Positions 51,667 through 60,166 of a stretch of 64,000 nucleotides of DNA are shown in pieces (positions within the stretch are counted from its first letter, which is position 1; the number at the start of each line of letters is the position of its first letter). This DNA is from Gammaproteobacteria bacterium. Its GTDB lineage: Bacteria > Pseudomonadota > Gammaproteobacteria > Pseudomonadales > Pseudohongiellaceae. A program made the translations under genes and the position numbers. The notes under the pieces were generated by a model, which was given only the letters and a program-made list of their open reading frames with translations, had not been told where the DNA came from and did no database searches. The stretch covers positions 124,001 through 188,000 of the forward strand of contig PASF01000005.1 of NCBI GenBank assembly GCA_002711845.1, in the 5' to 3' direction.

Positions 51667-53288
51667 TGCAATCCCTCCTGCTGCCTGTACGAAAACGCCT
51701 CGATGAAATGATCGCGCAACCGGTCCATGCGCCACACCGGCGCGTCAACGTCGGGCAACAACCCCGGTTGCCACTGCCAGTCGGCGATGGCGTCAATCAC
51801 GGCCGGGTCATGGGCAATCAGGTGCACAGGCACCTGTTTGTCGTCGCTGTCTCCGGTAATGAACGGTGCCGCCGGGTGATCACCCAGCACCATGATCACC
51901 AGGTCTTCATCGCCATATGTCTGCACATAGGACACCAGCGTCTGCAGCATGTATTCAATCGATTGCCGGTAGTGGTCACGGATACTGTCGACATCAGCCC
52001 AGACCTCTTCGGGGCTGAGCCCGGATTGCGCCTGGACGTCAAAGGCCTGTCCGTCGCCGACCTGCTCCCAGGGTAACAATTGCGCCACCGGCGTCCAGGG
52101 CGCATGCGAGGAAATCAACGCCAGCTCTGCCATCACCGGGCGCCGGATGCCCTGGCTGCGTTCGCGCGCGTGCAGCGCCGACCAAACGTACTGGTCCGGC
52201 ATGGTGACCCAGTTGAAGGGCAGGCCCTGATACCCGAAATTGTGCGCATCGTAGATTTTGTCATAGCCGTAATACCCCCCTTCCGGCCACGCCAGGCTGA
52301 TCGCAGGCATCGCGGCCACAGTGCGCCACCCGGCATCGCGGAACAAACGGTTGAGCGTTGCACGCTGACTGATGACCAGACTCTTGTAGCGGGTTTCGCT
52401 GTCAATCCAGGCGCCGGAAAGCGCCGAAGCATGGGCCAGCCAGCTCAGTCCGCCGACTGTCGGCGAGGTCAGGAACGCACTGCGCATATGCACGCCGTCG
52501 GCCGCCAGGTCTGCTTGCGCCTGCGTCAACGTGGCCCGTACAGAGTCGGCAAACGGCTCGCGCTCCAGCAAGGCGCGGCCATAGGACTCGGCAAATACAA
52601 TATACACATCCTTGCCCTGCAGGCGACCAAACAGCCCCTCGCCGGAGCGCGTTGCCCAGACATCCTCGTTCACCACCTCGGCAAACGCGCGGATATCACG
52701 AACGCTGGCGACCGTGTCCTGGCCATGCAGGACCAGCTGGTCCCAGGTAAACGTGCCGGTACGCGGCCAGCCCGAGCTGTTCAGGAATATGCCCGTCAGC
52801 AGCATTGCCGTCAGCACCGCGGCCGAGCTGCGCGGCGCCGCCCGCAACGCTCGCTGAATACGTCGCAGCATCAGGTAGGCCAGCCCGCTCAGCAACATGG
52901 CAGCCAGCGCCAGCAAAACGCCCACACCGACCGCCGCCAGATCACCCAGGACGCCGGTCAGCAGTCGACTGCCGTCGGCCAGCAAGTGGCTGTCAAACAC
53001 CAGATTGAACGGACGGGCAAAGATCTCATGGGTGACCAGATCCGAGCCACGCAGCAGGACGGCGAGCCCCAGCAGCAGGGTCAGCACCCAGCGGCACACA
53101 TCACCGGTGCGCCCGGGCACCAGCAACAGCAGACCGATGACCATGAACTCCAGCGGCAGAAAAATAAACGCCGGCGCATTGATCCAGGCCAGCCGGTTAG
53201 GCAGCGTCAGGGCGACAAACAGGCCAATGAAAGCAATGACCGTGAGAAGGTGTCGGGCAGCAGGGCGATAGCGCAAAGTGAGAACCAT
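51663..53288 (-). CDS. Membrane sulfatase-superfamily protein (phosphoglycerol/phosphoethanolamine-transferase-like)
   Basis: 541 residues: four or five N-terminal helices (about 12-180), then a periplasmic alkaline-phosphatase-superfamily domain from about 235 (KDVYIVFAESYGRALLE, then FLTSPTVGGLSWLAHASALSG with candidate Ser/Thr nucleophile, and the metal motif VIMVLGDHPAAPF). There is no C-x-P-S-R sulfatase motif, so it more likely transfers or cleaves phospho-alcohols, as LtaS/EptA-like proteins do, than sulfate. A perfect 11-bp hairpin lies 9 bases before its ATG, and no clear ribosome-binding site is seen. Confidence 0.8.
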   Translation of the reverse strand: MVLTLRYRPAARHLLTVIAFIGLFVALTLPNRLAWINAPAFIFLPLEFMVIGLLLLVPGRTGDVCRWVLTLLLGLAVLLRGSDLVTHEIFARPFNLVFDSHLLADGSRLLTGVLGDLAAVGVGVLLALAAMLLSGLAYLMLRRIQRALRAAPRSSAAVLTAMLLTGIFLNSSGWPRTGTFTWDQLVLHGQDTVASVRDIRAFAEVVNEDVWATRSGEGLFGRLQGKDVYIVFAESYGRALLEREPFADSVRATLTQAQADLAADGVHMRSAFLTSPTVGGLSWLAHASALSGAWIDSETRYKSLVISQRATLNRLFRDAGWRTVAAMPAISLAWPEGGYYGYDKIYDAHNFGYQGLPFNWVTMPDQYVWSALHARERSQGIRRPVMAELALISSHAPWTPVAQLLPWEQVGDGQAFDVQAQSGLSPEEVWADVDSIRDHYRQSIEYMLQTLVSYVQTYGDEDLVIMVLGDHPAAPFITGDSDDKQVPVHLIAHDPAVIDAIADWQWQPGLLPDVDAPVWRMDRLRDHFIEAFSYRQQEGLQ

Positions 53289-53297
53289 GGTTGTTGA

Positions 53298-53328
53298 GTA
53301 ACCGGGCTTTTTCAGGGAGCCCGGTTAC
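53298..53328 (-). terminator. Perfect 11-bp hairpin between host-attachment and sulfatase-fold genes
   Basis: GTAACCGGGCT and AGCCCGGTTAC pair perfectly around a 9-base loop. It lies 65 bases past the end of the host-attachment-type gene and 9 bases before the next ATG on the minus strand. No T tract follows, so it may be a terminator-like element or a structured 5' leader that limits translation of the sulfatase-fold gene. Confidence 0.5.
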
Positions 53329-53393
53329 AGAATACGCAGTGTAACCCATGCTGGACCATGACGGGGGTGTCAGTCGCTATCGCGGTAACAGGC

Positions 53394-53834
53394 CTAGACT
53401 GGCAGGACCTCGGGCAGATACTTGCGAATATCCTCGACGGATCCCTGTGCCAGACTCTTGTTGACCTCCTGCATCACAACCTTCTGCAGCTCGGGCGGCA
53501 TCTCCTCACGAAGCTGGCCAAGGAACTGGGGGGCCGCCATGATCACAATGCGCTCATACTCCTGCCGGCTGCGGCTCTGATCCAGCATGGCGATCAATTC
53601 CTTGGCAAAGGTCTCCGCCTCATGCTGCTTGGCGCTGGTCGGCTGCTGCTGCGCATGGCGGCCTTCCCCCGCACTGTCAAATGCTCTGCCGCGCCGGTCA
53701 GTGACCAGGTCCTGCTCGTGCAGACGGCTTTCGGGGTGAACAAGGGTTTTGATCTCACTCAGCACGTCGCGGGATTGCCAGTCAAACAGTCTTGCCCGGC
53801 TCTTGTCCGCAACCAGTACCCATGTTGTTTTCAT
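53394..53834 (-). CDS. Host-attachment-protein (baeRF-like) family
   Basis: 146 residues. It opens TTWVLVADKSRARLFDWQS, continues with a LVHPESRLHEQDLVTDRRGRAFDSAGEGRHA segment and ends in PQFLGQLREEMPPELQKVVMQEVNKSLAQGSVEDIRKYLPEVL. This is the family named after an Agrobacterium gene required for attachment to host cells and later linked to bacterial relatives of eRF1/Pelota. Whether this protein acts at the ribosome or at the surface is unknown; it has no signal peptide, which favours a cytosolic role. Confidence 0.88.
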   Translation of the reverse strand: MKTTWVLVADKSRARLFDWQSRDVLSEIKTLVHPESRLHEQDLVTDRRGRAFDSAGEGRHAQQQPTSAKQHEAETFAKELIAMLDQSRSRQEYERIVIMAAPQFLGQLREEMPPELQKVVMQEVNKSLAQGSVEDIRKYLPEVLPV

Positions 53835-53911
53835 AGAATCTCTCCACTAACTTGCGATGGAATTTCCATGGTAACGAACCTCGAGTACAAATCAAACACA
53901 TGGCGCGGCGA

Positions 53912-54637
53912 TCACGATTGTTGCTGTTGCAGCCGGTATTTATCGGTCAACGCCCCCTCCAGCAGAACCTTGATCAGGGTATCGGCATACTCGTCAATCT
54001 GCGCCGCATCGTCGCTGTTGGCGTCAGCCAGGGCATTGCGTAGCGCGGCGTTGGCAAAGGGAGCCATGGCCGCATGGGTAGCAATCAGGAACACAAAGTC
54101 CGGGTTCATGTCGCGCATCAGGCCCTGATCGACCGCCTTGCGGAACGGCACCAGTGACAGCGCCTGCAGCGGCTTCACATAGGTCTCGATGACATAGTCA
54201 AAATGCTCGCCACCATCGAGCCCGGCCTGCATCAGGAACCCTGCCATGTAGGGCAGTCGCGCCGACATGCGCACATAAGCACGCACCTGCACCGTCAACT
54301 GCCGCACCGGATCATCAGTGCCGACCTGCTCAGCCGCCTGTAATAGCGGCCTGGCCATCTCACCGAAAAGATAGTCAGCGGCCGAGTGGAACAGCTCCTC
54401 CTTGCCCTGAAAATAATGTCGGATCAGCCCATGCGCCACGCCCGCCTGCTGGGCAATTCTGCGCAGCGAGGTGCCGGCAAACCCGGTTTGCGAGAACGCC
54501 GCCAAGGCCGCACGAATGATGTTCTGCCGCTGCTGCTCAGGGTTGGCGTTCACTGGCCGGCCTGCTTTCGTACTGGCGCCGGCACGGCTCGTGGCATCGG
54601 TTTTTGGGGCGATTTTGGGGCTCTTTTCGTTATGCAT
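53912..54637 (-). CDS. TetR-family transcriptional regulator
   Basis: 241 residues with an unusually long basic, disordered N-terminal tail (~32 residues) before the helix-turn-helix at about 36-82 (IIRAALAAFSQTGFAGTSLRRIAQQAGVAHGLIRHYFQGKEELF). The C-terminal ligand domain (about 90-220) is of the TetR_C type. Divergent from the sulfatase operon with only 37 bases between start codons; a 7-base inverted repeat over a TATAAT box lies in that gap, so self-repression and control of the operon are likely. Ligand perhaps an operon substrate (inference). Confidence 0.92.
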   Translation of the reverse strand: MHNEKSPKIAPKTDATSRAGASTKAGRPVNANPEQQRQNIIRAALAAFSQTGFAGTSLRRIAQQAGVAHGLIRHYFQGKEELFHSAADYLFGEMARPLLQAAEQVGTDDPVRQLTVQVRAYVRMSARLPYMAGFLMQAGLDGGEHFDYVIETYVKPLQALSLVPFRKAVDQGLMRDMNPDFVFLIATHAAMAPFANAALRNALADANSDDAAQIDEYADTLIKVLLEGALTDKYRLQQQQS

Positions 54638-54663
54638 GCTTGCCTGGGGAGTTTGAATCTGAT

Positions 54664-54685
54664 TAATTATACTAATGGATAATTA
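54664..54685. promoter_or_regulatory. Candidate TetR operator overlapping -10 box and start codon
   Basis: TAATTAT (54664-54670) and ATAATTA (54679-54685) are a perfect inverted repeat with an 8-base spacer. On the minus strand a perfect TATAAT (54671-54666) would place the TetR transcript start about 22 bases before its ATG. On the plus strand TATACT (54668-54673) abuts the proposed ATG of the formylglycine-generating enzyme. A bound repressor would block both directions. Confidence 0.5.
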
Positions 54686-55541
54686 TTATACACCAGGTTG
54701 TGCGTTTTTGCTGCTGATCGCCTCTGCCAGTGCCGCAGTGCCTGCCGACATGGTGCTGATTCCGGCGGGCATCAGCCCGATCGGCGCCAGCGCGGGCGCG
54801 ACCGACGAGCAGCCGGTGTTTCGGGCCGAGGTTGACGCCTTTTACCTGGATCGCAGCCCGGTGACGGTCAGCGCGTTTGCAGATTTTGTCGCCCGCCATG
54901 CCTACACCACACAGGCTGAGACTGCGGGCAGCGCTGCCGTCATGGAATTCGGCACCGGCCACTGGTACCTGCTGCCCGGTGCCAGCTGGCAACACCCTGT
55001 TGGCGGGCAGAGCCCGGCGGCGGCCGATCACCCGGTAACACAGGTATCCTGGCATGATGCCGTGGCCTATTGCGACGCCCAGGACAAACGTCTGCCCAGC
55101 GAAGTGGAATGGGAGCATGCGGCGCGTGCAGGCCATGACGGCGAGGTTGCCTATGCCTTTGGCGACACACTGCTGCACGAAGGCGACTATCTGGCCAATG
55201 TCTGGACTGGCACCTTCCCGGTGCTCAATACCGGCGACGACGGTTTCAAGGCAACCTCGCCCGTTGGCCAGTTCGGGCTGACCCCGGCGGGACTGACCGA
55301 CATGGCCGGCAATGTCTGGGAATGGACAGCTGACTGGCATGCCAGTTACCGCGGCCGCCTGGGCGCCGGCGACGCGCCGGCCAGCGGCACCCACAAGGTC
55401 CAGCGCGGCGGTTCGTTTTTGTGTGAAACCTCAGTCTGCCATGGCTTCCGGGTGTCTGCCCGCAGCCCGGCCACCCCCGACAGCGCGTCCATGCATGTCG
55501 GTTTTCGCTGCGCGCGATCGGTAAAGGAGACCCGCCTGTGA
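54675..55541 (+). CDS. Formylglycine-generating enzyme (exported, SUMF1 family)
   Basis: 288 residues. The N-terminus is a short hydrophobic stretch (CAFLLLIASASAAVPA) resembling a signal sequence but without Lys/Arg before it. The FGE fold follows: MVLIPAGISPIGAS, FYLDRSPVTVSAFADFV, RLPSEVEWEHAARAG, MAGNVWEWTADW and RGGSFLCETSVCHGFRVSARSPATPDSASMHVGFRCA. Cys250 and Cys255 are spaced as the copper-binding, catalytic pair of true FGE, so it should convert the sulfatase Cys to formylglycine. The start codon lies within an operator-like repeat with no ribosome-binding site, so a downstream start such as the in-frame TTG at 54708 is possible. It overlaps the sulfatase gene by 4 bases (GTGA). Confidence 0.9.
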   Translation: MDNYYTPGCAFLLLIASASAAVPADMVLIPAGISPIGASAGATDEQPVFRAEVDAFYLDRSPVTVSAFADFVARHAYTTQAETAGSAAVMEFGTGHWYLLPGASWQHPVGGQSPAAADHPVTQVSWHDAVAYCDAQDKRLPSEVEWEHAARAGHDGEVAYAFGDTLLHEGDYLANVWTGTFPVLNTGDDGFKATSPVGQFGLTPAGLTDMAGNVWEWTADWHASYRGRLGAGDAPASGTHKVQRGGSFLCETSVCHGFRVSARSPATPDSASMHVGFRCARSVKETRL

Positions 55542-57202
55542 GCATACGTCGCAAGGCCGGCATCGCCGTTGCCATGGTACTGGCCATCCCGCTGACAGGC
55601 TGGCTGACCATGGATCGCTGGATCATCTACCTGCCCGGGCTGATGATTGACCTGACCTCACCCACCGGCCCCCATCAGCCGGTCAACTGGCAGGCCGGGC
55701 CGGACGGACCACGACGCAGCGATCAACCCAATATTGTGCTGATTGTTGCTGATGACCTGGGCTGGAATGACATCAGCTTCTACGGAGGCGGCGTCGCCGG
55801 TGGCAGTGTGCCCACCCCGTCCATCGACAGCATTGCCCGCGCCGGACTGGCACTGAATCAGGCCATGTCTGCCAGCGCCATCTGTGCTCCGTCCCGCGCC
55901 GCATTAATGACCGGGCGTTACCCGACCCGCTTTGGTTTTGAATTTACGCCACTGCCCAACGGCATGGCCGATATCAACCTGAGACTGGACCGCAGCATCG
56001 AAGCCGATTATCGGCGCCCCCTGATCAGCCACCTGGGACAGCCCGGCATTTATCAGGCCGATTTCGCCGACATGGGCATGCCCGGCAGCGAAGTCACCAT
56101 TGCCGAGATGTTGAAGGCGCAGGACTATAAAACCGTGCACATCGGCAAATGGCACCTGGGCAGCAACAATGGCTCACAGGCCACCGCGCAGGGGTTTGAC
56201 GAGAGCCTGAACCTGGCCGGGCTGCTTTACCTGCCCGAGGATCATCCCGATGCGGTCAATGCGCGGCAGGACTTTGATCCCATCGACAGGTTTTTCTGGT
56301 CGGTCGGGCGCTATTCGATGGACTTCAACGGCGGCGACCGGTTTGCCGCCGACGGCTACCTGACCGACTATCTCACCCGCGAAGCGGTCAAGGTCATCGA
56401 GACCAACAGGCATCAACCCTTCTTCCTGTATCTGGCACACTGGGCACCGCACTCGCCCCTGCAGGCACTCAGGTCAGACTACGACGCGCTGGCGCATATA
56501 GAAGATCACACCCTGCGCACCTACGCCGCCATGATCAGGGCGCTGGATCGCGGTGTAGGCCAGGTGCTGGACGCACTGAAAGAAAACGGCCTGGAGGACA
56601 ACACCATTGTCATCTTCACCTCCGACAACGGCGGCGCCCACTATCTGGGACTGCCGGATATCAACCAGCCCTATCGCGGCTGGAAAACCACCTTTTTTGG
56701 CGGTGGTATCCGGGTACCCCTTTTTATCCGATGGCCCGATGGCATCGCCCCGGGCAGTCAGTTCGACCCTTATACCCACCACACCGACCTGCTACCGACA
56801 CTGGCGCAACTGACCGGTGCCACTGTGCCCGCCGACCGGGTCATCGACGGTGTCAACCTGCTGCCCTATATTCAGGGTGATGCCGGTGGTGAGCCACACG
56901 ACGCGCTGTTCTGGCGCAGCGGTCATTATGAAGTGGTGATCGCCGACGGCTGGAAGCTGCAGCAGGCCGAGCGACCCGACCAGGTCTGGCTGTATCACCT
57001 GCGCAACGACCCCACCGAGCAGACCAACCTGGCCGCGCAGAACCCGGCCAAGGTAGCGCAGCTGCAGGCCCGGCTGGCGCAGCACAATAACGAGCTGCCG
57101 CCGCCGATGTGGCCCTCCGTGATCGAAATGCCGGTGACCATCGACAAACCATTGGGTGTGCCTGACCAGCCTGATGACGAATATATCTATTGGCCCAACT
57201 GA
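55538..57202 (+). CDS. Cys-type (formylglycine) sulfatase, membrane-anchored or exported
   Basis: 554 residues with an N-terminal hydrophobic segment (AGIAVAMVLAIPLTGWLTM). Arylsulfatase features: NIVLIVADDLGWND (metal Asp pair), SASAICAPSRAALMTGRYPTR with Cys116 in the C-x-P-S-R modification motif, HIGKWHLGS, FLYLAHWAPHSP and FTSDNGGAHYLG. It should hydrolyse a sulfate ester after conversion of Cys116 to formylglycine, most likely by the enzyme encoded immediately upstream, with which it is translationally coupled. The natural substrate (algal polysaccharide, sterol, aryl or alkyl sulfate) cannot be told. Confidence 0.95.
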   Translation: MSIRRKAGIAVAMVLAIPLTGWLTMDRWIIYLPGLMIDLTSPTGPHQPVNWQAGPDGPRRSDQPNIVLIVADDLGWNDISFYGGGVAGGSVPTPSIDSIARAGLALNQAMSASAICAPSRAALMTGRYPTRFGFEFTPLPNGMADINLRLDRSIEADYRRPLISHLGQPGIYQADFADMGMPGSEVTIAEMLKAQDYKTVHIGKWHLGSNNGSQATAQGFDESLNLAGLLYLPEDHPDAVNARQDFDPIDRFFWSVGRYSMDFNGGDRFAADGYLTDYLTREAVKVIETNRHQPFFLYLAHWAPHSPLQALRSDYDALAHIEDHTLRTYAAMIRALDRGVGQVLDALKENGLEDNTIVIFTSDNGGAHYLGLPDINQPYRGWKTTFFGGGIRVPLFIRWPDGIAPGSQFDPYTHHTDLLPTLAQLTGATVPADRVIDGVNLLPYIQGDAGGEPHDALFWRSGHYEVVIADGWKLQQAERPDQVWLYHLRNDPTEQTNLAAQNPAKVAQLQARLAQHNNELPPPMWPSVIEMPVTIDKPLGVPDQPDDEYIYWPN

Positions 57203-57207
57203 GAGAG

Positions 57208-58272
57208 ATGCCCATGCCTGCCTGTCGCCGATGTCTGAACAGCCTGCTGTTTGCCTGCTGTGCAATGCTGGCCGCTGCTGATGCCGTGGCCGATGAGATT
57301 GCGCCGGGCATTTACAGGACGCCCGATACGCGCTTTGCCAATCTGCCCGACTATGCCTTCCAGCCGCACTATGTGATGGTCGATGGCCTGCGCATGCACT
57401 ATGTTGATGAAGGTCCACGCGATGGCCAGGTGGTGCTGTTGCTGCACGGCGAGCCCTCCTGGAGTTATCTGTACCGCCACATGATCCCGGTGCTGGCGCA
57501 GGCCGGCTATCGTGTGGTCGCCCCCGACCTGATCGGCTTTGGCCGTTCCGACAAACCTGCAGACACGGCCGCGCACACGCATAGTGGCCATGTTGCCCAG
57601 ATAAGCGTCTTGCTGGGAACGCTGGATCTGCAGCACATAACCCTGTTTATCCAGGACTGGGGCGGCCTGATTGGTCTGCGCGTGCTGGCCGACATGCCCG
57701 AGCGCTTCGCCGGTGTGGTGGCCGCCAATACCGGCCTGCCCGCCGCCGATGGCATTCCGGGCATCATCGGTTACCCGATGTTCCGGTTGTCCCTGTGGTG
57801 GCAAGGGGAGGTGAGCTGGGACGAGCTGCAGGCAGAACCCGGCTTCCTGCGCTGGGCGGCCTACTCGCGCTCAGTGGACGACATGCCGGTGGGCCAGGTT
57901 GTCGCGGTTGACATCAGTGCCGGCGACCCCGCACGCGAGGCCATCATCCGTGCCTACGATGCACCTTTTCCCAGTGCCGATTACAAGGCCGGGCCGGCCA
58001 TCATGCCATCCCTGGTGCCCTCGGAACTGGCGCTGAACGCCGAGGCCTGGCAGGTACTCGAACAATGGCAGAAACCCTTTCTGACCGCCTTCAGCGACGG
58101 CGACCCGATCACCGCTGGCGGTGACATCGAGTTCCAGCAGCGCATCCCCGGCGCTGCCGGACAGAATCACACGATCATTGAGGGTGCCGGGCACTTCCTG
58201 CAGGAAACCCATGGCGAACAACTCGCGCGATTGATGCTGGCATTCATGTCACAGCCGGGTTATCGACGATAA
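57208..58272 (+). CDS. Exported haloalkane-dehalogenase-like alpha/beta hydrolase
   Basis: 354 residues (ATG 57214, with GAGAGA at good spacing, is equally likely) with a signal peptide (LNSLLFACCAMLAAADAVADE). The core matches HLD-I dehalogenases: HGEPSWSYLYRHMIPVL (oxyanion hole), DLIGFGRSDKP, FIQDWGG with nucleophile Asp150 followed by the halide-binding Trp, FSDGDPIT (acid) and GAGHFLQE (His). HLDs are usually cytosolic, so a secreted member beside a sulfatase is unusual. The enzyme may dehalogenate, or hydrolyse another small ester/epoxide-like product. Confidence 0.88.
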   Translation: MPMPACRRCLNSLLFACCAMLAAADAVADEIAPGIYRTPDTRFANLPDYAFQPHYVMVDGLRMHYVDEGPRDGQVVLLLHGEPSWSYLYRHMIPVLAQAGYRVVAPDLIGFGRSDKPADTAAHTHSGHVAQISVLLGTLDLQHITLFIQDWGGLIGLRVLADMPERFAGVVAANTGLPAADGIPGIIGYPMFRLSLWWQGEVSWDELQAEPGFLRWAAYSRSVDDMPVGQVVAVDISAGDPAREAIIRAYDAPFPSADYKAGPAIMPSLVPSELALNAEAWQVLEQWQKPFLTAFSDGDPITAGGDIEFQQRIPGAAGQNHTIIEGAGHFLQETHGEQLARLMLAFMSQPGYRR

Positions 58273-58356
58273 CATCGGGGCAGCAATCGCTGATCCAGTC
58301 ACGCGCTGACAGCGTATCAACCATTTCGCCAACTGTTTATCCCCGGGATCCGATTT

Positions 58357-59544
58357 ATGCACCGATGCTTCATGCCTGTTATTGCCGCACTTGTACTTTA
58401 CGCCGGTGTTGCCGCGCCCGTTCACGCGCAGGGCCGACCCATGCCCTTTCCGTTGCCGGACGGACCTGTGGAGATCGCGACGGTCAATGCGGATATGACG
58501 GCCACCGTCATCGCGCAGGGCATCCCCCGGCCTTTCGGCTTCGAGATACTGACCAATGGCGACATCCTGATCACCGATCGCTACACCCCCGCGCTTCGGG
58601 TGGTCCGCAACGATGTGCTTGATCCGGAACCGCTCGGCGGCCTGCCGGCCATTCGCACCGGTTTCCACTCCGGGCTGCTTGATGTCATTGCGCATCCGCA
58701 GTTTGCCGACAACGGCTGGATTTATCTCAGCTACCACACCGCCTTGGCCACCGAGGGTGAGTACGCCATCACGGTCGGCCGCGGGCGCTACGACGGTGGC
58801 GACGCGCTCAGGGATTTCGAACAGCTGTTTATCGGCACACCGATGACCATTTCCGGCGGCTCACGTATGGTGTTTGCGCCTGATGGCACACTCTTTGTGA
58901 CCGTCGGTGGCGCCATGGATCGACGGCCGCTGGCGCAGGACCTGATGCGACTGGAAGGCAAAGTGCTGCGACTGAATGACGATGGCAGCATACCCGCAGA
59001 CAACCCCTTTATCGGTCGCGCCGATGTGCGGCCGGAGATCTATTCTTACGGACACCGCGATCAGTATGCGGTGGCGATTCACCCGGAGACCGACCAGCTG
59101 TTTCACGCCGAACTGGGCCCGCTGGGCGGCGACAAGCTCAATGTCATCAAGGCTGGTGGCAACTACGGCTGGCCGCTGTATGGCTACGGCAGCTACAACG
59201 ACGGTGAACCGATGGACAAACTGCCACGCGAAGGCTTTGAGTCAGCGCTGCTGATCTGGCAACCGGGCATCGTGCCCTCCGGCTTGATGTTCTACTCGGG
59301 CGACGCCTTCCCCCAATGGCAGGGCAACCTGTTCACCGGCAGCATTCAGCGCGGGCGCCTGCCCGGTAGCGGTGGCCTGGAGCGTATCGTGTTCAACGAG
59401 AACCTCTGGGAACTGCAGCGCGAAACCATGGCGACTGAATTGCACCAGCGCATTCGCGATGTTGCACAGGGGCCGGATGGCTTTATTTATCTGCTGACCG
59501 AAGAAGACAATGGCGCCGTGATCCGGCTGCAACCGGCACAGTAA
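58357..59544 (+). CDS. Exported PQQ-type sugar/sorbosone dehydrogenase
   Basis: 395 residues with a signal peptide (FMPVIAALVLYAGVAAPVHAQG). A six-bladed glucose/sorbosone dehydrogenase propeller follows: IPRPFGFEILTNGDILITDRY, GGLLD-like FHSGLLDVIAHPQFADNGWIYLSY (catalytic-His region carries HSG in place of the usual Q-G-G), RMVFAPDGTLFVTVG, GKVLRLNDDGSIPADNPF, YSYGHRDQ, AELGPLGGDKLNVIKAGGNYGWPL. These enzymes oxidise aldoses in the periplasm using PQQ. The gene is 84 bases after the dehalogenase-like gene, same strand. Confidence 0.9.
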   Translation: MHRCFMPVIAALVLYAGVAAPVHAQGRPMPFPLPDGPVEIATVNADMTATVIAQGIPRPFGFEILTNGDILITDRYTPALRVVRNDVLDPEPLGGLPAIRTGFHSGLLDVIAHPQFADNGWIYLSYHTALATEGEYAITVGRGRYDGGDALRDFEQLFIGTPMTISGGSRMVFAPDGTLFVTVGGAMDRRPLAQDLMRLEGKVLRLNDDGSIPADNPFIGRADVRPEIYSYGHRDQYAVAIHPETDQLFHAELGPLGGDKLNVIKAGGNYGWPLYGYGSYNDGEPMDKLPREGFESALLIWQPGIVPSGLMFYSGDAFPQWQGNLFTGSIQRGRLPGSGGLERIVFNENLWELQRETMATELHQRIRDVAQGPDGFIYLLTEEDNGAVIRLQPAQ

Positions 59545-59581
59545 TTACGATTGACGGGCACATCGCTTTCGGAGAATGTAA

Positions 59582-59971
59582 ATGCAAGACACCCACAAAA
59601 ATCTCAGGATAGCGGCCTGGATCATGGTTGTGCCCGCGACACTGTTTTTGCTGATGGCGGGCACCACCAAAATCCTGGGCGCCAACCCGCTGGCCAGTAT
59701 TGATGCCATGGCGCCGTGGGTGTTCTGGATTGGCCTGGGTGAAGTCACCGCGGCCGTGCTTTACGCATTACCCAGAACGTCAATCATTGGCGCGCTGTTC
59801 CTGAGTGCACACCTGGGCGGCGCCATCCTGTTTCACATCATCAGGGGCGAAAACTTCTTTGGCCCCATCCTGACCAGTTTCTGGTTTCAGTCGCTGATGC
59901 TGGCCAGTGTGTGGGTGGTCGTGTTCTTGCGCTATCCGGGGATTGTTTCGAATTTCAGGGATGGCAAGTAA
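59582..59971 (+). CDS. DoxX-like small membrane protein
   Basis: 129 residues with four transmembrane helices (AAWIMVVPATLFLLMAGTTKI, APWVFWIGLGEVTAAVLY, GALFLSAHLGGAILFHI, FWFQSLMLASVWVVVF), the form of DoxX_2-type proteins whose members are sometimes linked to thiosulfate:quinone or other membrane redox units. GGAGAATGT is a clear ribosome-binding site. It ends the plus-strand run that began with the formylglycine-generating enzyme. A role in passing electrons from the dehydrogenase to quinone is conceivable but not shown. Confidence 0.82.
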   Translation: MQDTHKNLRIAAWIMVVPATLFLLMAGTTKILGANPLASIDAMAPWVFWIGLGEVTAAVLYALPRTSIIGALFLSAHLGGAILFHIIRGENFFGPILTSFWFQSLMLASVWVVVFLRYPGIVSNFRDGK

Positions 59972-60166
59972 TGCCAGCCGGTGTTAAATGTCGGTCTCTG
60001 CAGGGTAAAAGTGCGCATTGTCTATCACTTGCCCCCATGTCAGTATAGGGCCTAGACAATGCGATAGTCTTCTCGACTCGTTATGGCGGTGCTCTTCTGG
60101 CTTTGTCACCACCAAGGAACCCCCATTTGGGATAGAGAGGCAATCTAATCCGATCATTTTCAGACT

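Noticed and set aside
51663-53288. Second true sulfatase
   Set aside because: The domain lacks the Cys/Ser-x-P-x-R modification motif, and the membrane topology fits phospho-transferases of the same superfamily better.
52080-53297. 405-residue open frame on the plus strand
   Set aside because: Antisense to the membrane sulfatase-fold gene; Arg/Gln/His-rich translation typical of a shadow.
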